Below, piece by piece: positions 17,848 through 25,329 of a stretch of DNA of 64,000 bases. A program made the translations under genes and the position numbers. A model generated the notes under the pieces. The model saw only the letters and a list, made by a program, of their open reading frames with translations. It made no database searches and was not told where the DNA came from. The stretch covers positions 291,191 to 355,190 of the forward strand of contig DUSF01000037.1 of NCBI GenBank assembly GCA_012842745.1. Reading direction: 5' to 3'. The first letter of the stretch is position 1. Every line of letters begins with the position of its first letter. Source of the DNA: Bacillus sp. (in: firmicutes) (lineage in GTDB: Bacteria > Bacillota > Bacilli > Bacillales > Bacillaceae_J).

Positions 17848-19365
17848 TTACAATCGATAAATAGTTGTATATTTTTCTTCAAGATAGCGTATTAAATAAT
17901 CAGAATTTAATCCCTCTCCTGTTACATCTTTTAAAATTTCAAGTGGTTTTTTTAATTTTCCATATTGATGAATATTTTTCGTCAACCATTCCTTAATTGG
18001 ATGCAAATTTCCTGTCTGCAATAGTTCATGATAGTTTGGAAAATCCTTTAGCATCGCTACTCTAAATTGAGCCGCATAAATATATCCTAATGCATAGGAA
18101 GGAAAATAACCAAAGCTGCCGCCAGCCCAATGAACATCCTGCAAGACCCCTTCCCCATCATGCTTTGGTTTCACTCCTAAATACTCTTCCATCTTTTTAT
18201 TCCAAATCGTAGGCAAATCCTTTACCTCAATTTCATCATTAAATAAACCTTTTTCAATTTCATAACGGACCATCACATGGAGCGGATATGTTAATTCATC
18301 TGCTTCAATCCGAATTAAAGACGGTTTCGATTCATGAATACCATTGTAAAAATCGGTGATTGAAACATCATCAAATTGGCCCTCATTGTAGGATAGTAGC
18401 CTTTCGTAAAAATACTCCCAAAAATGATAGTCCCTTGCAATGTAATTCTCCCAAAATAGTGATTGCGATTCATGAATCCCCATTGATGTACCTTCACAGA
18501 GTGGTGTACCAACTAAATCTTTTGATATATTTTGTTCATACAATGCATGACCACCTTCATGAATGGTTCCAAAGACAGCCACTCGAAAATCGTTTTCAAC
18601 ATATTTTGTCGTTACCCTGACATCACCTGGATTTAAAGTAATTTCGAAAGGATGAACTGTTTCATCTAGTCGGCCTGCCTCAAAATCATAACCCATCTGC
18701 TTCAAAACATCGATACTAAATGCTTTTTGTTGTTCTTTCGGAAATGTCTTATATAAAAAATCTGTCCTTGGTTTATTTGGAGATTCAGAAATTTTCCGTA
18801 CGAGCGGAACAATTTTATTGCGTAGCTTTGCAAATGTTTCATCCAATATTTCAACCGTCATACCTGGTTCATACAGATCCAAAAGAATATCGTAGTTATT
18901 TCCTCCCGCTTTTGCTGAACCCCAGTAACTGATAAATTTCTTATTACATTCGACGAGCTTTTCTAAATAAGGGCGGAACATTTCAAAATCTGCTTTCGCT
19001 TTCGCTTCTTCCCACACCGATTCCGCTTTTGATTGCAGGATAACATATTCCTTGTATTCATCTTTTGGAATTTTCGTGTTATGCACATAATCCTTTTTGC
19101 ATTCTGCGACTGCTTTTTTTGTAATTTCAGAAAGTCCATTTGCATTCTCTAAAGTAGAGATAAAGCTTTCCATTTCTTCAGAAATTGACATTTGGAACAC
19201 TTCCTGTGAAATCATCCCGATGACTTCTGAACGTTGCTCAATCCCCTTTCTCGGCGCTCCTGTACGCATATCCCAAAAGATTAAAGACAATGCTTCATTG
19301 TATGCCGACATTTTTTTTACATATTCTAAAAAATCTGCTTCGACGTTTTGTATTGTTTGGCCCAT
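17848..19365 (-). CDS. Thermostable carboxypeptidase 1 (peptidase family M32)
   Basis: 505 residues, the usual M32 length. The zinc motif HEXXH appears as GTIHEGGHALYEQ near 266-278, with the third ligand Glu in the following GIHESQSLFWEN helix. Further M32 signatures are DVRVTTKYVENDF and RIEADELTYPLH. It removes C-terminal residues from peptides in the cytoplasm. B. subtilis YpwA is the likely ortholog. It is monocistronic. Confidence 0.93.
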   Translation of the reverse strand: MGQTIQNVEADFLEYVKKMSAYNEALSLIFWDMRTGAPRKGIEQRSEVIGMISQEVFQMSISEEMESFISTLENANGLSEITKKAVAECKKDYVHNTKIPKDEYKEYVILQSKAESVWEEAKAKADFEMFRPYLEKLVECNKKFISYWGSAKAGGNNYDILLDLYEPGMTVEILDETFAKLRNKIVPLVRKISESPNKPRTDFLYKTFPKEQQKAFSIDVLKQMGYDFEAGRLDETVHPFEITLNPGDVRVTTKYVENDFRVAVFGTIHEGGHALYEQNISKDLVGTPLCEGTSMGIHESQSLFWENYIARDYHFWEYFYERLLSYNEGQFDDVSITDFYNGIHESKPSLIRIEADELTYPLHVMVRYEIEKGLFNDEIEVKDLPTIWNKKMEEYLGVKPKHDGEGVLQDVHWAGGSFGYFPSYALGYIYAAQFRVAMLKDFPNYHELLQTGNLHPIKEWLTKNIHQYGKLKKPLEILKDVTGEGLNSDYLIRYLEEKYTTIYRL

Positions 19366-19557
19366 AACGGTGTACCCCCATTTTCCAGTTTCACAATATA
19401 TATTCTACATCAGTGGTTATTACTCCTATTCCCTTGTCAATAATCTTTTTTCCAAGCAAATTTCCCCATGTATTCCCATTATAGGCAGGTCATTTGCTAA
19501 TTATCCCCTTGTATTATGCTTGCACTATTGCTCAACGGATTAAAATGTAAATAATTG

Positions 19558-19576
19558 TTAATGATAATACTAAAAT
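19558..19576 (+). promoter_or_regulatory. Weak Fur-box-like element
   Basis: This 19-mer, built around AATGATAATAC, matches the classical GATAATGATAATCATTATC at about 13 of 19 positions. A possible promoter (TTGCTC and AATAAT, 16-bp spacer) lies just upstream. The match is one-sided, so support is low. Confidence 0.3.
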
Positions 19577-19596
19577 AATGGTAGGAGGTTTGAAAT

Positions 19597-19722
19597 ATGA
19601 CTGATTTGGCTGATGTATTAATATTTATGGGGAAGGATATTGCTTCGATTATTGGAGGTATGGCTGTCTTTGTTTTCTTCTTTTCTTTTCTTGCTTATAC
19701 ATATGTAAATATGCTGCGCTAG
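19597..19722 (+). CDS. 41-residue single-span membrane protein
   Basis: A short ORF with a very good ribosome site (AGGAGG, 8 nt before ATG). The peptide starts MTDLADVLIFMGKDIAS and then has one hydrophobic helix (VFVFFFSFLAYTYVNML). A terminator follows at 19745-19788. The family is not recognised. Its design (tiny, single span, own promoter and terminator, possible Fur element) resembles the micro-ORF at 11736-11825. Confidence 0.6.
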   Translation: MTDLADVLIFMGKDIASIIGGMAVFVFFFSFLAYTYVNMLR

Positions 19723-19744
19723 AGGCGCAGGAACTACACAGAGA

Positions 19745-19788
19745 AGAAAGTAGGCGCATGATATTACTCACACACCTACTCTCTTTTT
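19745..19788 (+). terminator. Terminator of the 41-residue ORF
   Basis: AGTAGG (19749-19754) pairs with CCTACT (19775-19780), followed by CTCTTTTT. It overlaps the 3' end of the converging RlmL-type gene. Confidence 0.6.
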
Positions 19789-20918
19789 AGTGGGCGCTTG
19801 CCCCAATATTGATAGTAATTCGTTTGAATGAAGCCATTAAAAAGCTTTCGTTTTTTCGTGGCTTCTTTACCGTATAATTTTTCAAAGGCTGGATGTGAAG
19901 TCAACATATAGACAGACCATGTATCATATGGCGCAAATGCATGGCCCATATCTTTATACATTTGTTCGACTGCTTCCTTTTCACCAAGGCGTTCTCCATA
20001 AGGAGGATTGCCAACAATAACGCCGTATTCTTTTTTCGTTGTAAAATCTTTAACTTGCATTTGTTTAAATTGAATCACATCACTGAGACCCGCTTCCAAC
20101 GCATTCCCTTTGGCCATTTCTACCATTTTATGATCAATGTCAGTACCTGTTATATCTAACGGTTGATCGTATTTAGCTAAATCCTCTGCCTCTTCGAAAG
20201 CTTGATCCCAATGTTTTGAATCAATCCAATGCCAAGCTTGCGAGACAAATTCACGGTTGAATCCTGGAGCTATGTTTTGTCCGATAAGTGCTGCTTCCAA
20301 TGGGATTGTTCCAGATCCGCAAAAAGGGTCGACAAACGGCCGGTCTGGTGTCCAATTTGTCAATAATACAAGTGTTGCTGCTAAAGTTTCTTTTAAAGGG
20401 GCCACTCCTTGATCTGCACGATAGCCCCGTTTATGTAGACCTATTCCACTTGTATCAATTGTTAATGTCACGACATCCTTTAATAAAGCAACTTCAATCC
20501 GATATAATGGCCCATTTTCATCAAACCAGCTTGTACGATTATAGTGATGCTTTAGCTTTTCAACAACTGCTTTTTTTACAATAGCTTGACAATCCGAAAC
20601 ACTAAAAAGCTTTGATTTAACGGACTTGCCGATTACTGGAAACTCACCATCCTCTGGAATAAAGTCGCCCCATGGCAAGGCTTTTGTTTTTTCAAAAAGC
20701 TCATCAAATGTTGTTGCTTTAAATTCGCCGACCTTTACTTTCACCCTGTCCGCTGTCCGAAGCCAAAGATTGGCTCTGCAAATAGCCGATGGATCTGCTT
20801 CAAACATAATCTTTCCATTATCAACTGTTACATTTTCATACCCTAAATCTCTTACTTCCTTCGCTACTAATGCTTCAATTCCCATGGCTGCTGTGGCAAT
20901 TAACGTAATTTTATTCAT
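19776..20918 (-). CDS. THUMP-domain rRNA guanine-N2 methyltransferase (RlmL/YpsC type)
   Basis: 380 residues from the ATG at 20918, which has TAGGAG 8 nt upstream; an earlier in-frame start at 20954 lacks one. The order is an N-terminal THUMP domain, then a Rossmann SAM-methyltransferase with DPFCGSGTIPLEAALIGQN near 196-214 and catalytic NPPYGERLG near 304. It methylates a guanine of 23S rRNA (m2G2445 in E. coli RlmL). In B. subtilis, ypsC occupies the same place near gpsB. Confidence 0.9.
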   Translation of the reverse strand: MNKITLIATAAMGIEALVAKEVRDLGYENVTVDNGKIMFEADPSAICRANLWLRTADRVKVKVGEFKATTFDELFEKTKALPWGDFIPEDGEFPVIGKSVKSKLFSVSDCQAIVKKAVVEKLKHHYNRTSWFDENGPLYRIEVALLKDVVTLTIDTSGIGLHKRGYRADQGVAPLKETLAATLVLLTNWTPDRPFVDPFCGSGTIPLEAALIGQNIAPGFNREFVSQAWHWIDSKHWDQAFEEAEDLAKYDQPLDITGTDIDHKMVEMAKGNALEAGLSDVIQFKQMQVKDFTTKKEYGVIVGNPPYGERLGEKEAVEQMYKDMGHAFAPYDTWSVYMLTSHPAFEKLYGKEATKKRKLFNGFIQTNYYQYWGKRPLKRE

Positions 20919-21026
20919 GATTTTTACTCCTACTCGATAAACTCTACTAACCAAATCCTAATTTTCATATGTAGTAAGTCTAGCAACAAATTCCACTATT
21001 CGCAAACAACTTATTGGTCAAAGAAA

Positions 21027-21063
21027 AAGCCCTTTCTAATAAAATAGTGATTAGAAAGAGCTT
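21027..21063 (-). terminator. gpsB terminator
   Basis: AAGC-CTTTCTAAT pairs with ATTAGAAAG-GCTT and is followed on the minus strand by a T-run. It lies in the 162-bp gap between gpsB and the methyltransferase gene. Confidence 0.75.
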
Positions 21064-21080
21064 GACTTTATAATCTCAGC

Positions 21081-21404
21081 TTAATCAAATAATTTACTTC
21101 CGAAAACATGCTTCTCCAAGTTGGACAGACGTCTTAAAATATCATAATTTGTATTGCCGCTGCCAACGCTTGAAGCTGGAGTTGGGGCCTGAGTTGTACC
21201 CTTTTTTTGTGTCTCCTCAAGCTGCTTCTTTAATCGCAAATTCTCTTGCTGCAGAGCTTCAATTTCTTGATGGAAGGTTTCGTAATCTTTAATTATTAAA
21301 TCAAGGAATTGGTCTACTTCATCCTTGTTATAACCTTTTAACCCACTTTTAAAATCTCTTTCTAAAATTTCCTTTGCCGTTAATTTCACTTTATCTGAAA
21401 GCAT
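21081..21404 (-). CDS. gpsB: Cell division and peptidoglycan regulator GpsB
   Basis: 107 residues. The DivIVA/GpsB N-terminal lipid-binding motif is clear ([20 protein letters not shown]), followed by a coiled coil (about 35-68), a Ser/Thr/Pro linker and a C-terminal helix starting [17 protein letters not shown]. GpsB shuttles penicillin-binding protein 1 between septum and side wall. It is downstream of ypsA, as in B. subtilis. Confidence 0.96.
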   Translation of the reverse strand: MLSDKVKLTAKEILERDFKSGLKGYNKDEVDQFLDLIIKDYETFHQEIEALQQENLRLKKQLEETQKKGTTQAPTPASSVGSGNTNYDILRRLSNLEKHVFGSKLFD

Positions 21405-21492
21405 AACTATTCACCTCTACAAAATAACCATACAATATTATTTTCTTCTATTTTTTCAAAATATATGTAAATTGTCAATGGGCTTTGCAACA

Positions 21493-22074
21493 CTACTGGG
21501 ACCAATAATCACCATTATCCATTCGTTCCTCCTCAGCCAATACTTGAATATCATAAGGAGTAATCATGCGTATTTTAAAAACTTCATCGCTCTGCTGCTT
21601 TTTTCTTGCCATCTCAAGCATGTATGTTGGTGTCCCTCCTATTTCTTCATCAAATAAGAGTAATAAACCGTCGCTTTTGTTTATAAAAAATTGATTTTTG
21701 CTGCGAAATTGCGAAGGATTCTCGTATTTTCTTTTTGTAATACTATCAACAAAATCTGCTTGCGCTAGAATAGACTGGTAATATTCTTGACTTTCTTCCT
21801 TCCAATTTACTTCTTGTTCTAAAAATGGCGTGATGACAGCAAGTTTTAAGTCTGGATAGTCCTCCTGCAGCTCCAACGTCACTTCTCCAGCCCACAGCTC
21901 AACACCTAATTGACCACTTATAAGCACCCATTCTAAGGCTTCATCTTCTATTAATTGAATGATAGATTTTTTTAATGCTTTTTTAATAAATTTCAAGCCT
22001 GGATGGTTGTTATTAAAAATCCCAATTTCATGGGACTTGTAGCCAGTTACTGCATACAGAGCCAAATCTTTCAC
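21493..22074 (-). CDS. ypsA: YpsA family protein (SLOG/DUF1273)
   Basis: 193 residues of the DUF1273/YpsA family, which adopts a SLOG-like Rossmann fold. Motifs include LAVYAVTGYKSHEIGIF-like N-terminal strand residues, WVLISGQLGVELWAGEVTLE near 50-69 and GLLLLFDEEIGGTPTYMLEM near 136-155. In Firmicutes it is consistently next to gpsB and affects cell division. The exact ligand is unknown. It ends about 90 bp before gpsB. Confidence 0.9.
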   Translation of the reverse strand: MKDLALYAVTGYKSHEIGIFNNNHPGLKFIKKALKKSIIQLIEDEALEWVLISGQLGVELWAGEVTLELQEDYPDLKLAVITPFLEQEVNWKEESQEYYQSILAQADFVDSITKRKYENPSQFRSKNQFFINKSDGLLLLFDEEIGGTPTYMLEMARKKQQSDEVFKIRMITPYDIQVLAEEERMDNGDYWSQ

Positions 22075-22122
22075 CTTCCCATTTTATACGTATTCCATTA
22101 GCTAATGATTACCTCCTCAGAG

Positions 22123-22170
22123 TAAAGGACACTGACAGCGCCTCTATGAGGGGACATGTCGTGTCCTTTA
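22123..22170. repeat. Long imperfect hairpin between cotD and ypsA
   Basis: The outer 9-bp stem TAAAGGACA/TGTCCTTTA encloses GACA/TGTC and CCTC/GAGG stems. No T-run follows on either strand, so it is not a standard terminator. It could be a dispersed intergenic hairpin repeat or an mRNA stability element. Confidence 0.5.
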
Positions 22171-22188
22171 CTGTTTAGATAGATTATA

Positions 22189-22479
22189 CTAATATGGGCG
22201 TGGGCCTGCCATCATTCCAGGTGCCATTCCCATCCCTGCTCCCATCATACCACCTGCCATTGGATCTGGACAGCAGTTAACATGCTGATGGCATACATCG
22301 CATACATGTGAACAAGTGTGCGGACAAGTGTGCACATGCTCAAATAATTTATGATGGTGGAATGTTGTATGGGAAGGATGGATATGCGGTACTTGGAACA
22401 CCTCCGTATCATGCACATTAAATTGTTTAGTCGGACTCACAATTGGGGGCAACACAACTGGTGGTCGATTATAAAACAT
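22189..22479 (-). CDS. cotD: Spore coat protein CotD family
   Basis: 96 residues, rich in His, Cys and Pro. Coat-type blocks include VHTCPHTCSHVCDVCHQHVN near 50-69 and a glycine/methionine-rich tail. This composition and position next to ypsA match CotD, an inner-coat protein made in the mother cell late in sporulation. The ATG has an AAGGAGAT-like site upstream. Confidence 0.9.
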   Translation of the reverse strand: MFYNRPPVVLPPIVSPTKQFNVHDTEVFQVPHIHPSHTTFHHHKLFEHVHTCPHTCSHVCDVCHQHVNCCPDPMAGGMMGAGMGMAPGMMAGPRPY

Positions 22480-22591
22480 ATCTTCCTATCTCCTTTCTTT
22501 TTTATAAGGTACACTAATAACCTATGAAATCGAAAGGGTACATGTACTAATGGAAATACCTATTTTTAATAGTTTTTCGCCCTTTTCATAA

Positions 22592-22653
22592 AATAACAAA
22601 GGCCCAGCCCTTAGTGAAAGTAGTATTAGCCAAGGTACTGGGCCCTTTGTTAT
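22592..22653. terminator. Terminator downstream of the EamA transporter
   Basis: AACAAAGGCCCAG pairs with CTGGGCC-TTTGTT across a 31-nt loop. It overlaps the transporter stop codon and has a T-rich tail on both sides. Confidence 0.7.
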
Positions 22654-23510
22654 ATTTTCGTAAATACAATCCCAAGTACTGCCGTTATAACGCCAAGCAG
22701 TTGATATCTTTTTAACTTTTCCTTAAAGAGCCAACAACTGCCAAGGACGACAACTAAACAGTTTAAGCTTACAATCGGAAAGACAATGCTTGAGTCCCCT
22801 GTATTCAAAGCAAAGAAAAAGCTGCTATAGCCAATCACGCTATTGAGTCCAACAATTGTACCGATTTTAGCCTCAGGAAGATGCCAATTCTCTTTTCCTA
22901 CTATACTATTAATAGCTAGGTAGATACTACCTCCACCATACATGCTTATTAATGTATTTAAGGAGTTAATATGCAAATAAGATGAGGTTTTCATAAGGAT
23001 GCCCAGAATGCCAAATGAAAAAAATGCCAATATGATCCGCGTGATCCAAACTGCATATTCGGTATTGCCGCCCGTTTTGTTCGGTGAGTATTGAATGACC
23101 ACTGCAGAGCCTAGCATTAAAATAATACCGACCCAATGGATGACTGCAATATGTTCATGAAAAATAAGGGCAGCACTTAATACTGGTAAAATGGCGTACG
23201 TGCCAATTAATGGTGATGTTAAGCTTGCTGGACCCTTTTCGAACGCTTTTGACATTTGAATATTTCCATTTGCATTTAAAATACCGATCATCGCTCCAAG
23301 GACCATTGTCAGTAAATCAAAATTGTCTATTCCTACTATTAATCCATATCCTAATGATAGTAAAAACGCTACAAAATAAAAGAAAAATTGAATATGTACC
23401 TTTGAAAAATCTCTCCCTGTACTCCATTTGAAAATCATATTATTTAATCCAAAAGAAATCATGGTGACAAACGCTGCTGCAATCGACAAGTTGAATCCTT
23501 CTCTCTCCAC
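22650..23510 (-). CDS. EamA/DMT family transporter
   Basis: 286 residues with ten predicted transmembrane helices in two EamA repeats. The first half ends near IGIILMLGSAVVIQYSP and the second near LLGVITAVLGIVFTKI. It is a drug/metabolite-type exporter of the inner membrane. The substrate cannot be read from sequence. It is monocistronic. Confidence 0.85.
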   Translation of the reverse strand: MEREGFNLSIAAAFVTMISFGLNNMIFKWSTGRDFSKVHIQFFFYFVAFLLSLGYGLIVGIDNFDLLTMVLGAMIGILNANGNIQMSKAFEKGPASLTSPLIGTYAILPVLSAALIFHEHIAVIHWVGIILMLGSAVVIQYSPNKTGGNTEYAVWITRIILAFFSFGILGILMKTSSYLHINSLNTLISMYGGGSIYLAINSIVGKENWHLPEAKIGTIVGLNSVIGYSSFFFALNTGDSSIVFPIVSLNCLVVVLGSCWLFKEKLKRYQLLGVITAVLGIVFTKI

Positions 23511-23689
23511 AATTTTATTTTCTATTATTCTAATTTGTTTGTTGTTATTTCACAATACTTTTCTAAAAAATAGGAACAACCACTTGTTTCCAAAATAACA
23601 AAATCCAATATATGGATATCAAAAAACGAAATAGGGAACTATAACAATAAAATTATAAATTAAAAAGAGGATTCAGGAGGTTTGCTAAC

Positions 23690-23923
23690 GTGAATTTACA
23701 ATGCAACATGGAATTTGAAATAAAAAATAATTTTATGCCTAACTTATATAACTCGGACAAATTAAAAATAGTAGAAGTATCCTCACACTGTGTTGTGATC
23801 CAAATGGAAAATTCCAGTAGTAGAGGCGTTTTTCCGTTAGATCATTTTCAATATTGGATTCGAAAAAACTCATTAGTACATATAACTGAGCAAGATGAAA
23901 TGAGCACAGGAAGCGGGGAGTAA
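23690..23923 (+). CDS. Small protein of unknown function
   Basis: 77 residues from a GTG with a strong AGGAGG 9 nt upstream. Soluble, with no membrane segment. It has beta-like stretches (KIVEVSSHCVVIQMENSS) and a Trp/aromatic patch (FPLDHFQYWIRKNSLVHI). The last residues resemble a small Hfq/SH3-type barrel fold only loosely. No recognised family. A terminator follows immediately. Confidence 0.6.
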   Translation: MNLQCNMEFEIKNNFMPNLYNSDKLKIVEVSSHCVVIQMENSSSRGVFPLDHFQYWIRKNSLVHITEQDEMSTGSGE

Positions 23924-23941
23924 CTTATATTTGTTACCGCA

Positions 23942-23977
23942 AAAAAGAGACTGCCTCAAACAAATCAGTCTCTTTTT
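23942..23977 (+). terminator. Terminator after the 77-residue ORF
   Basis: AAAAAGAGACTG (23942-23953) pairs with CAGTCTCTTTTT (23966-23977), ending in a T-run. Confidence 0.9.
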
Positions 23978-24191
23978 ACGATGTCAGTATGTTTGAAATT
24001 TATCAAGTAGCTGGCTAAATCATGAAAACAGGTGAGTGTATAGACAAACTGCTATTTATTTTACTAGAGCAAGACATTGATACTTAATTTTGTAATAATC
24101 TTTCCTGCCTTAATCATATCTGAACAATTTTTGAATATAGTAAAGAAAGGGCTTTCATAATTCTTTTACGAAAATACAACCGGTCTGAAAA

Positions 24192-24220
24192 TTGCGAATA
24201 TTTATTTTGTATGCTACAAT
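24192..24220 (+). promoter_or_regulatory. Extended -10 promoter for the guanylate-kinase-like gene
   Basis: TTGCGA (24192-24197) is followed after 17 bp by TGCTACAAT (TACAAT at 24215-24220, with the TGn extension). It lies 42 bp before the ATG. The rest of the 23978-24191 gap shows no other feature. Confidence 0.55.
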
Positions 24221-24261
24221 TTTTTTAATATTTCTAAAAAAGAACTAAAAGGAGGTATTTT

Positions 24262-24852
24262 ATGTATCAAGTAAAAGAAAAGGAAAGATTATTTATTTAT
24301 ACAGGACCAGATGGGTCTGGAAGAAAAACAATTGCGAAAATGGTTTCAACAGTTTTCGATATGGAAACTGTTATCTCTTATACGACTAGAAAACCAAGGC
24401 ATTACGAAACTGATGGGATTGACTATCATTTTGTAAGCGATGATAAATTTGCTCTGATGAAGGAACACGAGGAGTTTTTAGAAAGTGTAGAAATTGATGG
24501 CTACCAATACGGCATTCGTGAACAAGATGTCATTAAAGCATTTGAAAATCATAATTTAGTTTATTTAACATTAAATCCCGAAGGAACAGAAAAGCTTAAA
24601 AAGATGTATGGTAATAAAGTCGTCCGCTTGTTTATATACGCTGACCGTGATACGGTCATAAGTAGACAAAAGGAAAGAGAAGATTCTGAGGAAGATATAC
24701 AGCGCCACTTAAACCATTATGATGATATAATGGGTTATAAAAATCTGTGTGAACATGCCTTCGAAAATTTCGATTCCCCTCAAGTTTCCTTTCAAGTTAG
24801 TGAAGTAATTGAAAACTATTTAGATCGAAATCTTGTTCAAACAGATTATTAA
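24262..24852 (+). CDS. Guanylate-kinase-like protein with altered P-loop
   Basis: 196 residues with a guanylate kinase fold: P-loop GPDGSGRKT near 15-23, GMP-binding SYTTRKPRHYETDGIDYHFV near 39-58, and lid region DRDTVISRQKERE. In Gmk the loop is GxSGxGKGT; here the usual Lys is Arg and the next residue is Lys, as in some catalytically weak MAGUK-type domains. It may therefore not be a true GMP kinase. Good AAGGAGG site. Monocistronic, with its own promoter and terminator. Confidence 0.8.
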   Translation: MYQVKEKERLFIYTGPDGSGRKTIAKMVSTVFDMETVISYTTRKPRHYETDGIDYHFVSDDKFALMKEHEEFLESVEIDGYQYGIREQDVIKAFENHNLVYLTLNPEGTEKLKKMYGNKVVRLFIYADRDTVISRQKEREDSEEDIQRHLNHYDDIMGYKNLCEHAFENFDSPQVSFQVSEVIENYLDRNLVQTDY

Positions 24853-24874
24853 ATTGAACTATTCATATTTAAAA

Positions 24875-24900
24875 AGGCTGACCTTGAAGTCAGCCTCTTT
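24875..24900. terminator. Bidirectional terminator
   Basis: AGGCTGAC (24875-24882) pairs with GTCAGCCT (24889-24896), A-run before and CTTTC after. It serves the converging kinase-like and rhodanese genes. Confidence 0.8.
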
Positions 24901-24907
24901 CAATTAT

Positions 24908-25204
24908 TTATTCAATTTTTCCCATCCAAGCAAGCATGCCACCACGCATATTGGCGGCTTTAAAGCCATGAAATTCAAGGAATTGTGTTGCTGCTGCACT
25001 TCGTCCACCTGAATGACAAACGATAACATATTCCTTATCCTTATTTAATTCATGCATGCGAAATTCAATCAAGCCTAACGGAATATGAACTGCTCCTTTA
25101 ATTTTACCAACAGCCACTTCACCTGCTTCGCGGACATCAATAATATCTATTTTCTTTCCTTCATTTAATAATGACTCTACTTCTTTTGCAGTAATTTGTT
25201 TCAA
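24908..25204 (-). CDS. Rhodanese-like domain protein
   Basis: 98 residues, a single rhodanese domain. Active-site Cys is in VIVCHSGGRSAAATQFL near 60-76, with the preceding IDVREAGEVAVGKIKGAVHI block. It starts at TTG with GGAGG upstream. It probably transfers sulfane sulfur. The neighbour on the same strand is the narK-type gene, with about 125 bp between them. Confidence 0.92.
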   Translation of the reverse strand: MKQITAKEVESLLNEGKKIDIIDVREAGEVAVGKIKGAVHIPLGLIEFRMHELNKDKEYVIVCHSGGRSAAATQFLEFHGFKAANMRGGMLAWMGKIE

Positions 25205-25329
25205 ACAAACTTCCTCCTACATACGGTCTTGATGTTTTTACCAATAAGGGTATATTACATATAGAAAAAAAGAATGTCAAATACCATGTATTATCACACT
25301 AACACAAGGTTTCGACATCATTTAAAATA

